This document shows positions 54,765 to 62,869 of a stretch of DNA of 64,000 nucleotides, in pieces. The stretch covers positions 62,001 through 126,000 of the forward strand of contig JAHCBB010000003.1 of NCBI GenBank assembly GCA_019634635.1, in the 5' to 3' direction. The position numbers and the translations under genes were made by a program. This DNA is from Verrucomicrobiia bacterium. GTDB taxonomy: Bacteria > Verrucomicrobiota > Verrucomicrobiia > Limisphaerales > UBA9464. Numbering within the stretch: position 1 is the stretch's first letter; the number at the start of each line of letters is the position of its first letter. The notes beneath the pieces are model-generated. The model ran no database searches. It was given only the letters and a program-made list of their open reading frames with translations, and was not told the origin of the DNA.

Positions 54765-55864
54765 CGGCCCCGGATTCAGGACCTGCGGAAGGCGATCTCG
54801 GCCGGCTTGGCTGGGACGGCGGCCATGCGCAGGCCTTTGCGGACCTGAAGGATCCCGCGCTGGTTCCGGGCCGGGTCGCCCACGAGGAACGCCGGCGGTA
54901 TGGCGTGATCACCGCGGCAGGCGAAGTGTCCGCGACCCTGGCCGGCAGACTGTTTCACATGGCCGGGGAAGCCTCGGCGCTGCCGGCGGTTGGAGACTGG
55001 GTGGCGCTCGCGCGATTGCCGGGAGAGAGCCGGGGGGTCATCCGCCACCTCCTGCCCCGGCGGACACGACTTGCCCGCTGCGTGGCCGGACGCGAGACCC
55101 GCGAGCAGGTGCTGGCCGCCAACGTGGACCTGGCCTTCGTGGTTCAGTCGCTCGACGGGAATTTCAACCCCCGCCGCCTGGAACGGTTCTTGATGATGGT
55201 TCATGACGGCGGGGTGCGTCCCATCGTCGTGTTGAACAAGGCGGACTTGTGCCCCGACGTGGAGGCACTCCGCGCGCGCGCGTCGGCCGTCTGTGCGCGG
55301 ACACCGGTCCTCATCACCAGCGTTCGTCGCCGGCTGGGCATCAAGGCCATGGCGGCGGCGATCCGTCCTTCGGAGACCGTCGCCTTCATCGGATCGTCCG
55401 GCGTCGGGAAATCCAGCCTGATCAACTGCCTTTGCGGTGAGCCCCTGCTGCCCACCCTTGAAGTTCGGGAATCCGACTCCAAGGGACGTCATGCCACCAC
55501 ATGGCGGGAACTGATCGCGCTCCCGGGAGGCGGGCTCGTGGTGGACACTCCCGGGCTGAGGGAGCTCCAAGCGTGGTCGGACCAGGAAGGGCTTGCCCAG
55601 GCGTTTCCGGAGATCTTGGAACTGGCGGCCGGATGCCGGTTTCGGGATTGCCGCCACGGTGGCGAGCCGGGTTGTGAGGTCCGTTCCGCGGTCGAATTCG
55701 GCAGCCTTCCGAGGGCCCGGTACGACGCGTACCTCAAGCTGGATGTCGAACGACTGGCGCTTGCGGGCCGCCGACAGGAGCAGGCGCGTTCCCCCACCCG
55801 CCCAAAATCCCAGAAGGCCAAGAAGCGCCGTCCGGGCGCGGAGGACGTTGACGGCGCAGAATAG
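54761..55864 (+). CDS. rsgA: Ribosome small subunit-dependent GTPase A (RsgA)
   Basis: A circularly permuted GTPase that checks maturation of the 30S subunit. Order of motifs is the permuted one: N-terminal OB domain ([23 protein letters not shown]), then G4 NKAD (159-162), G1 GSSGVGKSS (211-219), G3 DTPG (262-265), then a zinc knuckle ([14 protein letters not shown], about 292-305). The C-terminus is a basic tail ([12 protein letters not shown]). I choose the TTG at 54761-54763, which overlaps the pilin stop (TTGA) and gives 367 residues, near the usual 300-370; the upstream ATG at 54680 lies inside the pilin gene and would add an unrelated 27 residues. Reading through the pilin transcript is likely. 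Confidence 0.9.
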   Translation: MTAPDSGPAEGDLGRLGWDGGHAQAFADLKDPALVPGRVAHEERRRYGVITAAGEVSATLAGRLFHMAGEASALPAVGDWVALARLPGESRGVIRHLLPRRTRLARCVAGRETREQVLAANVDLAFVVQSLDGNFNPRRLERFLMMVHDGGVRPIVVLNKADLCPDVEALRARASAVCARTPVLITSVRRRLGIKAMAAAIRPSETVAFIGSSGVGKSSLINCLCGEPLLPTLEVRESDSKGRHATTWRELIALPGGGLVVDTPGLRELQAWSDQEGLAQAFPEILELAAGCRFRDCRHGGEPGCEVRSAVEFGSLPRARYDAYLKLDVERLALAGRRQEQARSPTRPKSQKAKKRRPGAEDVDGAE

Positions 55865-55909
55865 GCGCGAATGCAACCCTTCAGGCCTCCCGCAACTCGC
55901 GGCAATGGC

Positions 55910-56449
55910 TCAGGGAATCCCGCCTTCCGCCATCTTGCGGAACACGGGCTCCACCGAGCCTCCGAGACTTGAGGGGCCGGTGAAGCGGATGAACACCGCC
56001 CCTTCGGGACCCGGCACGATCGCACCGAGAAGGACGGTGTCCGGGACCGGGGTTCGGGGACCGCCGGGCAGCCCGCTCAGGTAGGTGCCTTCCGCCCGGA
56101 CGAGCGTCAGGGTTTTGCCGCGAACCGGGAGCTCCTCAACCTTGGACTTCAATGCATCCCCTTTTTCCTGAAACTGCCCCAGCCATCGGTCCACGTTGGC
56201 CTTGACGCCGCCGCCGTCGTTCGGCCCGAAATGGAAGAACACCACTTCCCCACCGGGCGATCCCCCGGTTCCCGGCACGGCCAGTTGGGCCTTGCGCATC
56301 GCCGAGGTGCTTTCAATCCAGGTCCATCCCTCCGGACGCTGGAAGTTGAGTCCACCCACCGGGAACGAAACCGGGGCCCCGGCGGCCGCAAGCGTGCTCA
56401 GGAGGAGGACGGACCCGAGGAGGCGATGGAGGCGGGAATTCACATGCAT
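55910..56449 (-). CDS. Small secreted protein of unknown function (179 aa)
   Basis: A signal peptide (HRLLGSVLLLSTLAAAGAP) is followed by one compact alpha/beta domain: FQRPEGWTWIESTSAMRKAQ, GEVVFFHFGPNDGGGVKANV, WLGQFQEKG and VFIRFTGPSSLGGSVEPVFR. The pattern (predicted strand, tryptophan-rich 'P-x-G-W', 'N-x-x-R-W-x-x-Q') resembles PsbP/Mog1-like secreted proteins, but I cannot name a family with confidence. It lies 8 bases downstream of the pseudouridine synthase gene on the same strand and is probably co-transcribed. Confidence 0.65.
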   Translation of the reverse strand: MHVNSRLHRLLGSVLLLSTLAAAGAPVSFPVGGLNFQRPEGWTWIESTSAMRKAQLAVPGTGGSPGGEVVFFHFGPNDGGGVKANVDRWLGQFQEKGDALKSKVEELPVRGKTLTLVRAEGTYLSGLPGGPRTPVPDTVLLGAIVPGPEGAVFIRFTGPSSLGGSVEPVFRKMAEGGIP

Positions 56450-56457
56450 CGGGCCAG

Positions 56458-57060
56458 TTATCCAGATGCCTGTGGCAAGTCAACCACGGCCGGATTCCCG
56501 GCAAGCATCCGACGCCGATCCGCGGGTCCGAGCCTGCGCCATTTGCCGGCCGCGAGGTCTCCCAGCGGCAGGGCTCCGATCGCGGTGCGGATCAGCCGGA
56601 GCGTTGGATGCCCCACCGCCGCGGTCATCCGGCGCACCTGACGGTTGCGCCCTTCCGTCAACTCCACCCCAATCCAGCAATCCGGGACCACGCGTCGGAA
56701 TCGCACGGGCGGGTCGCGCGGCGGCACCACAGGTTGTGGCGACAGGATCCATGCCCGGGCCGGACGGGTCCGCCGCCCCTGGAGCTCCACGCCGCGGGCC
56801 ACTGCCTGGAGGGCTCCCGGGTCCGGGATCCGTTCGACCAGCACCCAGTACGTCCGCCGATGCGCATTTCGGGGATCCAGCAACCGGGTGTTGAGTCCGG
56901 GCTCGTCGCTCAGCAGCAGGAGGCCCTCGGAATCGGCATCCAGACGACCCAGTGGATACACGTGCGGGGGCAGCCCGAACCCGGCGAGTGTGCGGTGCGG
57001 CGAGCCGTCCCGGGTGAATTGGGACAACACGCCATACGGCTTGTGGAAGGCCAGCAGCAC
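56458..57060 (-). CDS. RluE/RsuA-family rRNA pseudouridine synthase
   Basis: A 200-residue enzyme isomerising a specific uridine in ribosomal RNA. Family motifs: LAFHKPYGVLSQFT at the N-terminus, the catalytic loop LGRLDADSEGLLLL with D41, LLDPRNAHRRTYWVLVE, and the closing ELTEGRNRQVRRMTAAVGHPTLRLIR. There is no N-terminal S4 domain, and the length fits the RluE (23S U2457) subgroup best. The start is a GTG (57058-57060); no ATG is available near the conserved first strand. It is divergent from the ThuA gene across 137 bases. Confidence 0.88.
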   Translation of the reverse strand: MLLAFHKPYGVLSQFTRDGSPHRTLAGFGLPPHVYPLGRLDADSEGLLLLSDEPGLNTRLLDPRNAHRRTYWVLVERIPDPGALQAVARGVELQGRRTRPARAWILSPQPVVPPRDPPVRFRRVVPDCWIGVELTEGRNRQVRRMTAAVGHPTLRLIRTAIGALPLGDLAAGKWRRLGPADRRRMLAGNPAVVDLPQASG

Positions 57061-57197
57061 GCAGGCATTGGACCGGATGTCGTCGCATCCGCCAAGCCGC
57101 TGAAGCGGCTCCGGACGGCCTCCGATCGCGCTGCCGCCGGAATTCTGTTGGAAGATTCGCGTTCAACTCCGGCGCGGGGGCCGGTAGGCTGCCGTCC

Positions 57198-58181
57198 ATG
57201 AAGTTCGCCCGCCTGCTTGCCTTGTCACTCCTGACCGCCTTGGGCCTTGGGGCGCAACCGGTCCAGTGGGTCACCTATGAGCCGCCTGCTGGAAAGGCCA
57301 ACGGGAAGAAGGTTGTGCTGCTGGCTGGCGACGAGGAATACCGGTCGGAGGAGGGGTTGCCGCAGCTCGCCAAGATCCTGAGTCAGCGTCATGGATTTCA
57401 GGCCACCGTGCTGTTCTCGCAGGATCCCGACGGCACGATCAACCCCAACAACTCGACCAATGTCCCGGGCATGCACCTCCTCGGGGATGCCGACCTGGTG
57501 GTGAACCAGTTCCGCTTTCGTGAGCTGCCCGATGCGGACATGAAGCACTTCGTGGACTACCTGAACTCGGGCCGCCCGATGATCGTCCTGCGCACCGCGA
57601 CCCACGCCTTCAACTACGAGCGCAACAAGCAGAGCCCGTATGCCGTGTATTCGTGGACGGCTCCGGACGGCGGTTTCGGCGGCCGGGTGGTGGGCGAAAC
57701 GTGGACGTTCCACCATGGCGATCACGGCAGGGAATCGGCCCGGGGACTGGTGGATGGAAAGAACCGCAAGCATGCAATCCTCACGGACGTCGTGGATGTC
57801 TGGGGACCGACCGATGTGTACGGGGTGAACGCCGACTTTCCCGGCGATGCCGTGGTGCTCATGCACGGCATGACCCTGACCGGGATGAATCCCACGGACC
57901 CGCCGAACCTGAAGAAGGCCCTGATGCCGCTGGTCTGGCTGCGCGATTACCGGGGTTCTGATGGCAAGGTTTCGCGGATCCTGTGTTCCACCATTGGTGC
58001 CGCAACCGATCTGGAGAGCGCCGATCTGCGGCGCCTGTTCGTCAATGCGACGTACGATCTCACAGGCCTCCCGGTACCCCCGCGCGCGGACGTGGACCCG
58101 GTGGGCGAATTCAAGCCCCGCATGTTTGGATTCAATCAGTTCGCCAAAGGGGTCAAGGTCCAGGATCACGAATTGAAATAG
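57198..58181 (+). CDS. Secreted ThuA-domain protein
   Basis: A 327-residue protein with signal peptide (ARLLALSLLTALGLGAQ). The rest is a ThuA-like class I glutamine amidotransferase-fold domain: KKVVLLAGDEEYRSEEGLPQ, LLGDADLVVNQFRFRELPD, LNSGRPMIVLRTATHAFNY, TWTFHHGDHGRES and DVWGPTDVYGV. ThuA proteins are linked to trehalose or other sugar utilisation. Exported ThuA proteins are typical of PVC bacteria, commonly near DUF1080 and sorbosone-dehydrogenase-like genes as at 59942-64000 here. The usual cysteine nucleophile of amidotransferases is absent in this family. The biochemical reaction is unknown. Confidence 0.82.
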   Translation: MKFARLLALSLLTALGLGAQPVQWVTYEPPAGKANGKKVVLLAGDEEYRSEEGLPQLAKILSQRHGFQATVLFSQDPDGTINPNNSTNVPGMHLLGDADLVVNQFRFRELPDADMKHFVDYLNSGRPMIVLRTATHAFNYERNKQSPYAVYSWTAPDGGFGGRVVGETWTFHHGDHGRESARGLVDGKNRKHAILTDVVDVWGPTDVYGVNADFPGDAVVLMHGMTLTGMNPTDPPNLKKALMPLVWLRDYRGSDGKVSRILCSTIGAATDLESADLRRLFVNATYDLTGLPVPPRADVDPVGEFKPRMFGFNQFAKGVKVQDHELK

Positions 58182-58277
58182 TCCGATGCTCGTGACATCG
58201 CGAGCTTGCCGGGTCGCTGGATCTTCCGGCGGGGACTGCCTTGCGGCATCTCCGACTCCTCCATTGAAGATTCCCGA

Positions 58278-59459
58278 ATGAACCCGGGACCGCCGCAAGA
58301 CGGGGGAGCGACCCATCGGGCCGGCACCCGCGACTTGGTGCTTCGGAAGCCGGCGCGTGCGCCGTTGTCCCGGGCGCAGGCGGAGTTCAACCGTCGCGTC
58401 CGGCGGATCGAACGGCTGCGTCGGGAAATCGAACGGCAGACCGGACTGTGGAATGACCTGCTGGCGTTTTACTCCGCCGAATTGCATCCCCTGGAGCAGC
58501 GGGCGCTTGGGCTCCGGAAGGAGATCGTCAGACGGCTGCGCCCGTTCTTGAAGGTCCGGGCGCTTCCCGGACGCCGGCAGCGTGCCACGCTTCGCGAACT
58601 CATCCGGCATCACCTCGTTCACATCGCCGACGTGGAGGGAGGTCTTCAGGATGCAGACCTTGAGGCGCTGCGCGTGGAGGTGGATCAGCGTCCCGAACCC
58701 GGCATGGACACTGATGCCCCCGACTCCCTGCTGGACGTCCTCAAGGTGCTGTCCGAGGTGCAAATGACGCAGATGGGGTACGATGTGGATCTGTCGAAAT
58801 TCCGGATGGGAATGACTCCGGAGGAACTTGAGGAGACGCTTTGGGAACTGAACCGGCAGATGGAGGATCAGGAACGCCTGAAGTCCGGGAACGGTTCCAA
58901 GGCCCGGTCCAGGCGTCCGAGCCGTGCGGCCGAGCGTGCCCGGGCCCAGGAAGAGGCGCGCGAGCGGGACCTCGGAGCCCTCTACAAGCAGCTCGCCAAG
59001 CTGCTGCATCCCGACCTCGAGCCGGATCCCCAGCAACGCGCCGGCAAGGAGGCGGCGATGAAGGAGTTGACCTCCGCCTACAAGGAAAAGGATCTCCACG
59101 CGATGCTGCGCCTGGAGCTGGAGTGGATCCAGAGGGAACAGACGGACGTTGCCCGGCTGACCGATGAGAAACTCCGGGTGTACAACACGATCCTCAAGGG
59201 ACAGGTGGCGGCCCTGGAGACCGAATTGCGATCGGTGGGACACCAACGGCGATTTGCCGCACTCGCCCGGTATGGGCCGGGGATCCCCGGACTGGCGCGT
59301 CTGGATCCGATGCGTCTGCGACGGGAGCTGGAATTCGAGATCCAGGTCATGCAGCAATCGGCAGGGGCCCTGGCAACTCCGGACGCCGCCCACGAGGTCC
59401 GGCAGCTGATTGCGGACTTCCGGAAATGGATGGACACCCAGGGCGACTGGCTCTTTTAG
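58278..59459 (+). CDS. Cytoplasmic J-domain-like protein with coiled coils (393 aa)
   Basis: No signal or membrane segment. The first 110 residues are charged and helical (EFNRRVRRIERLRREIERQT), then an acidic middle, then a J-domain-like segment: LYKQLAKLLHPDLEPDP with the HPD tripeptide at 244-246 and a following helix ending in SAYKEKDLHAMLRLELEW. HPD is the DnaK-contact motif of DnaJ proteins, so this may be a specialised DnaK co-chaperone; other DnaJ hallmarks (Gly/Phe region, zinc fingers) are missing. The C-terminus is again coiled coil (RELEFEIQVMQQ). The ATG at 58278 is preferred to one 72 bases upstream because the extra residues look non-coding. Its client is unknown. Confidence 0.7.
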   Translation: MNPGPPQDGGATHRAGTRDLVLRKPARAPLSRAQAEFNRRVRRIERLRREIERQTGLWNDLLAFYSAELHPLEQRALGLRKEIVRRLRPFLKVRALPGRRQRATLRELIRHHLVHIADVEGGLQDADLEALRVEVDQRPEPGMDTDAPDSLLDVLKVLSEVQMTQMGYDVDLSKFRMGMTPEELEETLWELNRQMEDQERLKSGNGSKARSRRPSRAAERARAQEEARERDLGALYKQLAKLLHPDLEPDPQQRAGKEAAMKELTSAYKEKDLHAMLRLELEWIQREQTDVARLTDEKLRVYNTILKGQVAALETELRSVGHQRRFAALARYGPGIPGLARLDPMRLRRELEFEIQVMQQSAGALATPDAAHEVRQLIADFRKWMDTQGDWLF

Positions 59460-59556
59460 CGGTGCGGTCATCCCCGGGATCCGGGGCGACCCCGCGGCCT
59501 GCACCTGTCGGTTCCGGGACTTGCCTGCATTCCCGGTTCTGGCAGACCCTGAGCCC

Positions 59557-59958
59557 ATGAAGTATCTGCCGATCGTCGCCGGCATTCTCCTGGGCATCAT
59601 GTTTGCCGGCGCCGGCATCGTGGTGCTGCTGAACCTGGCGCCCGCCGAGGCCATGCCGGAGGGGTCGCCCGCGGCACACTTCATGGCCGCCTTTGTCCCC
59701 ACCGGCTACCTGACCTTCGTGAAAGTTCTCGAAGTCGTGGGCGGCGTGCTGGTGGCGGTGCCGCGGACGCGCAACATCGGTCTCCTGGTGTTGGGGCCCA
59801 TCCTGCTGAACATCGTGGCCTTTCACGTGTTCGTCACGCGGGGTGAGGGACTGTTGAACCCCTCGATCCTCATCATGGCGCTGCTCTCCCTCTTCCTCCT
59901 TTGGGTGGAACGGCCGGCATTCGCAGGTTTGGTGACCCGGGCTAGTCGAGGCGCTTGA
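59557..59958 (+). CDS. DoxX-like small membrane protein
   Basis: A 133-residue protein with four predicted transmembrane helices: PIVAGILLGIMFAGAGIVVLL, TFVKVLEVVGGVLVAV, IGLLVLGPILLNIVAFHVFV and SILIMALLSLFLLWV. The topology, length and the E-V-V-G-G segment fit the DoxX/DUF4870-like group, whose role is mostly unknown. The ATG at 59557 follows GAGCCC. The last 17 bases overlap the end of the convergent DUF1080 gene. Confidence 0.7.
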   Translation: MKYLPIVAGILLGIMFAGAGIVVLLNLAPAEAMPEGSPAAHFMAAFVPTGYLTFVKVLEVVGGVLVAVPRTRNIGLLVLGPILLNIVAFHVFVTRGEGLLNPSILIMALLSLFLLWVERPAFAGLVTRASRGA

Positions 59959-61294
59959 TGAAGAGGTTGGCGAACTGGATTGGGGCGCCGTGGTGCTGGA
60001 GCGCAATCCGGCCTTTGGGTGGCACGCCCGGGAGTTGTGCATTTTCGATGACGGTCCGTCCGTTGAGCTCAACCGTGAGCCGGTCTCCACGCAGCGTGAT
60101 CACGAAGCGGTTCCATTCGCCGATCGGCCGGTCGGCCTTCTCCCGGGGCGTCAGCGCGGCGCGGACGTGCGCCGGCATCGTGGGGTCCTCACGATACCCA
60201 TAGACCTCACCGGATCCCGCCGGCCAGCACCAGATGTTGACCTGGCTGCGATCGTTGCCGCGGAGGTATATGCCGCTGTCGCCCGCATCGGGAACGCGCT
60301 CCGTCCGTGGGGTGCCGTCCGGATTCCGGGGAATGGTGCCATCGGGAAGAATCACCGGAAGGTCGGCCTCCCGCGGCGTCCCGGTCCAGCGCCAGTCGGC
60401 GATCAGCACGAAGTCGCCGAATTCCTCCACGGTCCAGAGGTGGGGCTCGGTGTCGCCGCGCCCACCGTCGTGTTCCAGGATCCAGTCTGCCGCCTTCCAG
60501 TGGCGCAGCACATCCGGGGTCTCCTGCCAGCCCGCCAGATCGAGCCCGTTGTAGAGTGGACGGAACCCCTCGTCCGGTTGGGCGATATGGGCGGGGTCCA
60601 GCGCGGTGGCAGCCGGCAGTTCCCGGATCCTCACGTTTCGGAACTCCACCGGCGATCCCTCGGACTCGAGGCAGAGGTATCCCTTGCGGGGTGAGGCGTC
60701 TGTGCCGCGGGTGACGATCCTGCCATTGACGGCGAGGCTGATGTTTCCATCCACGCACTCGATGCGGTAGTGGTTCCATTCCGGGGACGGCTTCATCCGC
60801 TTCTCGGTCGGAAACGCCCGGTCTCCGCCGCGGCCGTTGAGGGGCGTCATGCGGGCGCCATGGATGGGGAAGATGTCGCCATCGGAGGTGTACCCGTCGC
60901 CCTCCAGACCGTCGAGCACCTGGACCTCAATGCCCCGGATGAAGGGTTGCCCGCGCGCGGTCAGTGCATCGGCCCAGACAAACACCCCGGCGTTGCCCTT
61001 CGGACGCAAATGGCGCCACTCCAGCTCGAGGATGAAATTCTGGTACATCCGCGTGGTCCGCAGTTCGCCGGTGGGCACCCCGGTGCAATGCAGAACGCCG
61101 TTGGTCATCGTCCAGGTGCCGGGGGCGCAATTGACGTTTACCCAGCCGGAAAGATCGCGTCCGTTGAAGAGCGGCACGAAGTCCGCCGCGTGAAGCAGGG
61201 GGACGGTCAGGGTCCACAGGAGGGCATGGCCCAGGGCGCGGTGGAGTCCACGACCGGAATGGTGGACGCGGGATTTTCCGGATATTTCGTTCAT
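59942..61294 (-). CDS. Secreted protein with two DUF1080 (3-keto-glycoside hydrolase-like) domains
   Basis: A 450-residue exported protein carrying two tandem concanavalin-fold DUF1080 domains. Each opens with the family signature: FVPLFNGRDLSGW (about residue 38) and FRPLYNGLDLAGW (about 245). Both have the closing R(V/I)ALQHHG- or YLCLESEG-type strand and FRNVRIREL/FANLFIKRL. DUF1080 proteins include 3-keto-disaccharide hydrolases. A double version may act on two substrates or use one copy for binding. The ATG at 61292-61294 is chosen to place the signal (HALLWTLTVPLLHA). The gene starts 4 bases after the stop of the sorbosone-dehydrogenase-like gene, so both belong to one operon with the cytochrome c gene. 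Confidence 0.85.
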   Translation of the reverse strand: MNEISGKSRVHHSGRGLHRALGHALLWTLTVPLLHAADFVPLFNGRDLSGWVNVNCAPGTWTMTNGVLHCTGVPTGELRTTRMYQNFILELEWRHLRPKGNAGVFVWADALTARGQPFIRGIEVQVLDGLEGDGYTSDGDIFPIHGARMTPLNGRGGDRAFPTEKRMKPSPEWNHYRIECVDGNISLAVNGRIVTRGTDASPRKGYLCLESEGSPVEFRNVRIRELPAATALDPAHIAQPDEGFRPLYNGLDLAGWQETPDVLRHWKAADWILEHDGGRGDTEPHLWTVEEFGDFVLIADWRWTGTPREADLPVILPDGTIPRNPDGTPRTERVPDAGDSGIYLRGNDRSQVNIWCWPAGSGEVYGYREDPTMPAHVRAALTPREKADRPIGEWNRFVITLRGDRLTVELNGRTVIENAQLPGVPPKGRIALQHHGAPIQFANLFIKRLD

Positions 61295-61298
61295 GGTT

Positions 61299-62762
61299 TC
61301 AGGGGGCCGGGATTTCGTTGAGCCAGTAGTAGGCGACCGGATGCAGGAGCGGTTCGCCATCCGCGGAACGAACCCCGGGCAGCTTGAGTTCGTGCACGTG
61401 ACCCGGAGTCAGGGCCACGCGGAGGCGCACGCTCCGCCGGTCCGGCGCAACGAGGGCGGCTTCGATGGGCGGCTTCGCCCGATCCACCTCGGGGGATCCG
61501 TAGCTGGACTGGAAGATGTAGGTGTAGTTCTCGAAGTCGTACGCTGCGGTGCGACCGGCGGTCTCGGGATCCACGGGCGCCGTGAAGGTCAGTTCGAAGC
61601 CATCCGGACGCGCCCGCATCTCATGAACCTCAAACGGGGTGCGCCCGCTCCAGCGCAGGCGGTCCAGTGAGAAGGGCTTGCCCCCGCGGGCTCCCCAGCC
61701 GCGGTCCGTGCCTCCCACGAACAGGGACCCGTCCGGTGCCATCTCCAGGCTGAGGGATCCCGAGCCGAATCCCTCGCGGAAGGGAAAGCACGCGCCCTGG
61801 TACACGCCGTTCACCTGCTCGAGGAAAACGCGCATCACAATGCTCCACGTCTGGTCGCCAACGAACAACTGGTTGGTGAACGGGCCAAATTTTCCCCCGG
61901 TGTGGTCATTGGCGATGCCGGATGCGCTCTGCCCAAGCTTGTTGTACGGAAACGCGATCGCCGGCGGCACCAGCTCCGGAATCCGGGCGCGTTCGGTGGC
62001 GATGCGGCCGCCGCTCTCGGGTTCCCTGGGTGCCGGCCCCAAGTGAGGCGCCTGCCCATACCACCGGAACCCGCCCGGATGCCCGACGAAGCCCCCCGGA
62101 GTGAGGGGCTTCAGCCAGCACGTGCCGTTCCACGGTCCCTGATTGTCGGTGTAGAACATGTCCCCCACCGAGTTGGTGGCGATCCCGCCGGGGGATCGAA
62201 GGCCGCTGGTTGTGGGGAGAACCCGGCCGTCGGGTGTCACCCGGAGGGCCCAGCCCCGGTAGAGGCTTTCGCTGTTGAAGGAACCGGTGAGGCAGAGGGC
62301 CACCCAGATGTTGCCGTCGCGGTCGGGTTTCGATCCGAACGCATATTCGTGATAATCGCCGTTGATGCCCCAGCCGTCCGCCACGGTCTCGACCAGATCC
62401 GCCCGGCCGTCCCCGTCCTCATCCTTCAACCGGGTGACCTCGCCGCGCTGGGTGGCGTAAATCCAGCCGTCGGGTGAGCGCCAGAGCCCAAGCACCTCGT
62501 GGAGACCCGACGCGAACCGTGTGAAGGTCACGAGGTCGGGCGGATCATCAAAGGCGCCGGAGACGATGTAGATGTCCCCCAGTCGTGTGGACACCGCAAG
62601 GCGCTGGTCGGGCAGCAGTTGGATGGCACCGGCCTCCAGGACGATGCCTTCCGGAATCGGGATCGGTACCAGCGGATAATACGTCGCTTCGCGCTCCGCT
62701 TGGGACGGTGCGGCGGCCGCGAACAAAGGCAGGAGCAACAGGGGGAGGAGGCGGGTGGGCAT
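61299..62762 (-). CDS. Secreted sorbosone/glucose dehydrogenase-like beta-propeller protein
   Basis: A 487-residue exported protein (signal TRLLPLLLLPLFAAAAPSQA from the ATG at 62760-62762). The body is a beta-propeller as in PQQ-type glucose/sorbosone dehydrogenases and the PVC-specific DUF7133 group: LLPDQRLAVSTRLGDIYIVS, LHEVLGLWRSPDGWIYATQR, KDEDGDGRADLVETVADGWG, GLRSPGGIATNSVGDMFYTDNQG and LFVGDQTWSIVMRVFLEQV. In this phylum such proteins are commonly found with or fused to cytochrome c, which suits electron transfer during periplasmic sugar oxidation. Downstream: DUF1080 gene (4 bases). Upstream: cytochrome c gene (107 bases). Confidence 0.85.
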   Translation of the reverse strand: MPTRLLPLLLLPLFAAAAPSQAEREATYYPLVPIPIPEGIVLEAGAIQLLPDQRLAVSTRLGDIYIVSGAFDDPPDLVTFTRFASGLHEVLGLWRSPDGWIYATQRGEVTRLKDEDGDGRADLVETVADGWGINGDYHEYAFGSKPDRDGNIWVALCLTGSFNSESLYRGWALRVTPDGRVLPTTSGLRSPGGIATNSVGDMFYTDNQGPWNGTCWLKPLTPGGFVGHPGGFRWYGQAPHLGPAPREPESGGRIATERARIPELVPPAIAFPYNKLGQSASGIANDHTGGKFGPFTNQLFVGDQTWSIVMRVFLEQVNGVYQGACFPFREGFGSGSLSLEMAPDGSLFVGGTDRGWGARGGKPFSLDRLRWSGRTPFEVHEMRARPDGFELTFTAPVDPETAGRTAAYDFENYTYIFQSSYGSPEVDRAKPPIEAALVAPDRRSVRLRVALTPGHVHELKLPGVRSADGEPLLHPVAYYWLNEIPAP

Positions 62763-62869
62763 GGGTCGAGGATGGGTTGAGCCCTGATCCCTGGAGGGGA
62801 CGGGCCAGGTCGAAGTGGGGGCGGGCGATTGCGGTTCGTCTTGATCCAGATTTCGTTCTCGACGGGTGG

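Noticed and set aside
57225..59702. 825-residue minus-strand open frame
   Set aside because: It spans three genes (ThuA, J-like, DoxX-like) in antisense. Each sense gene has family motifs, while the antisense frame has none.
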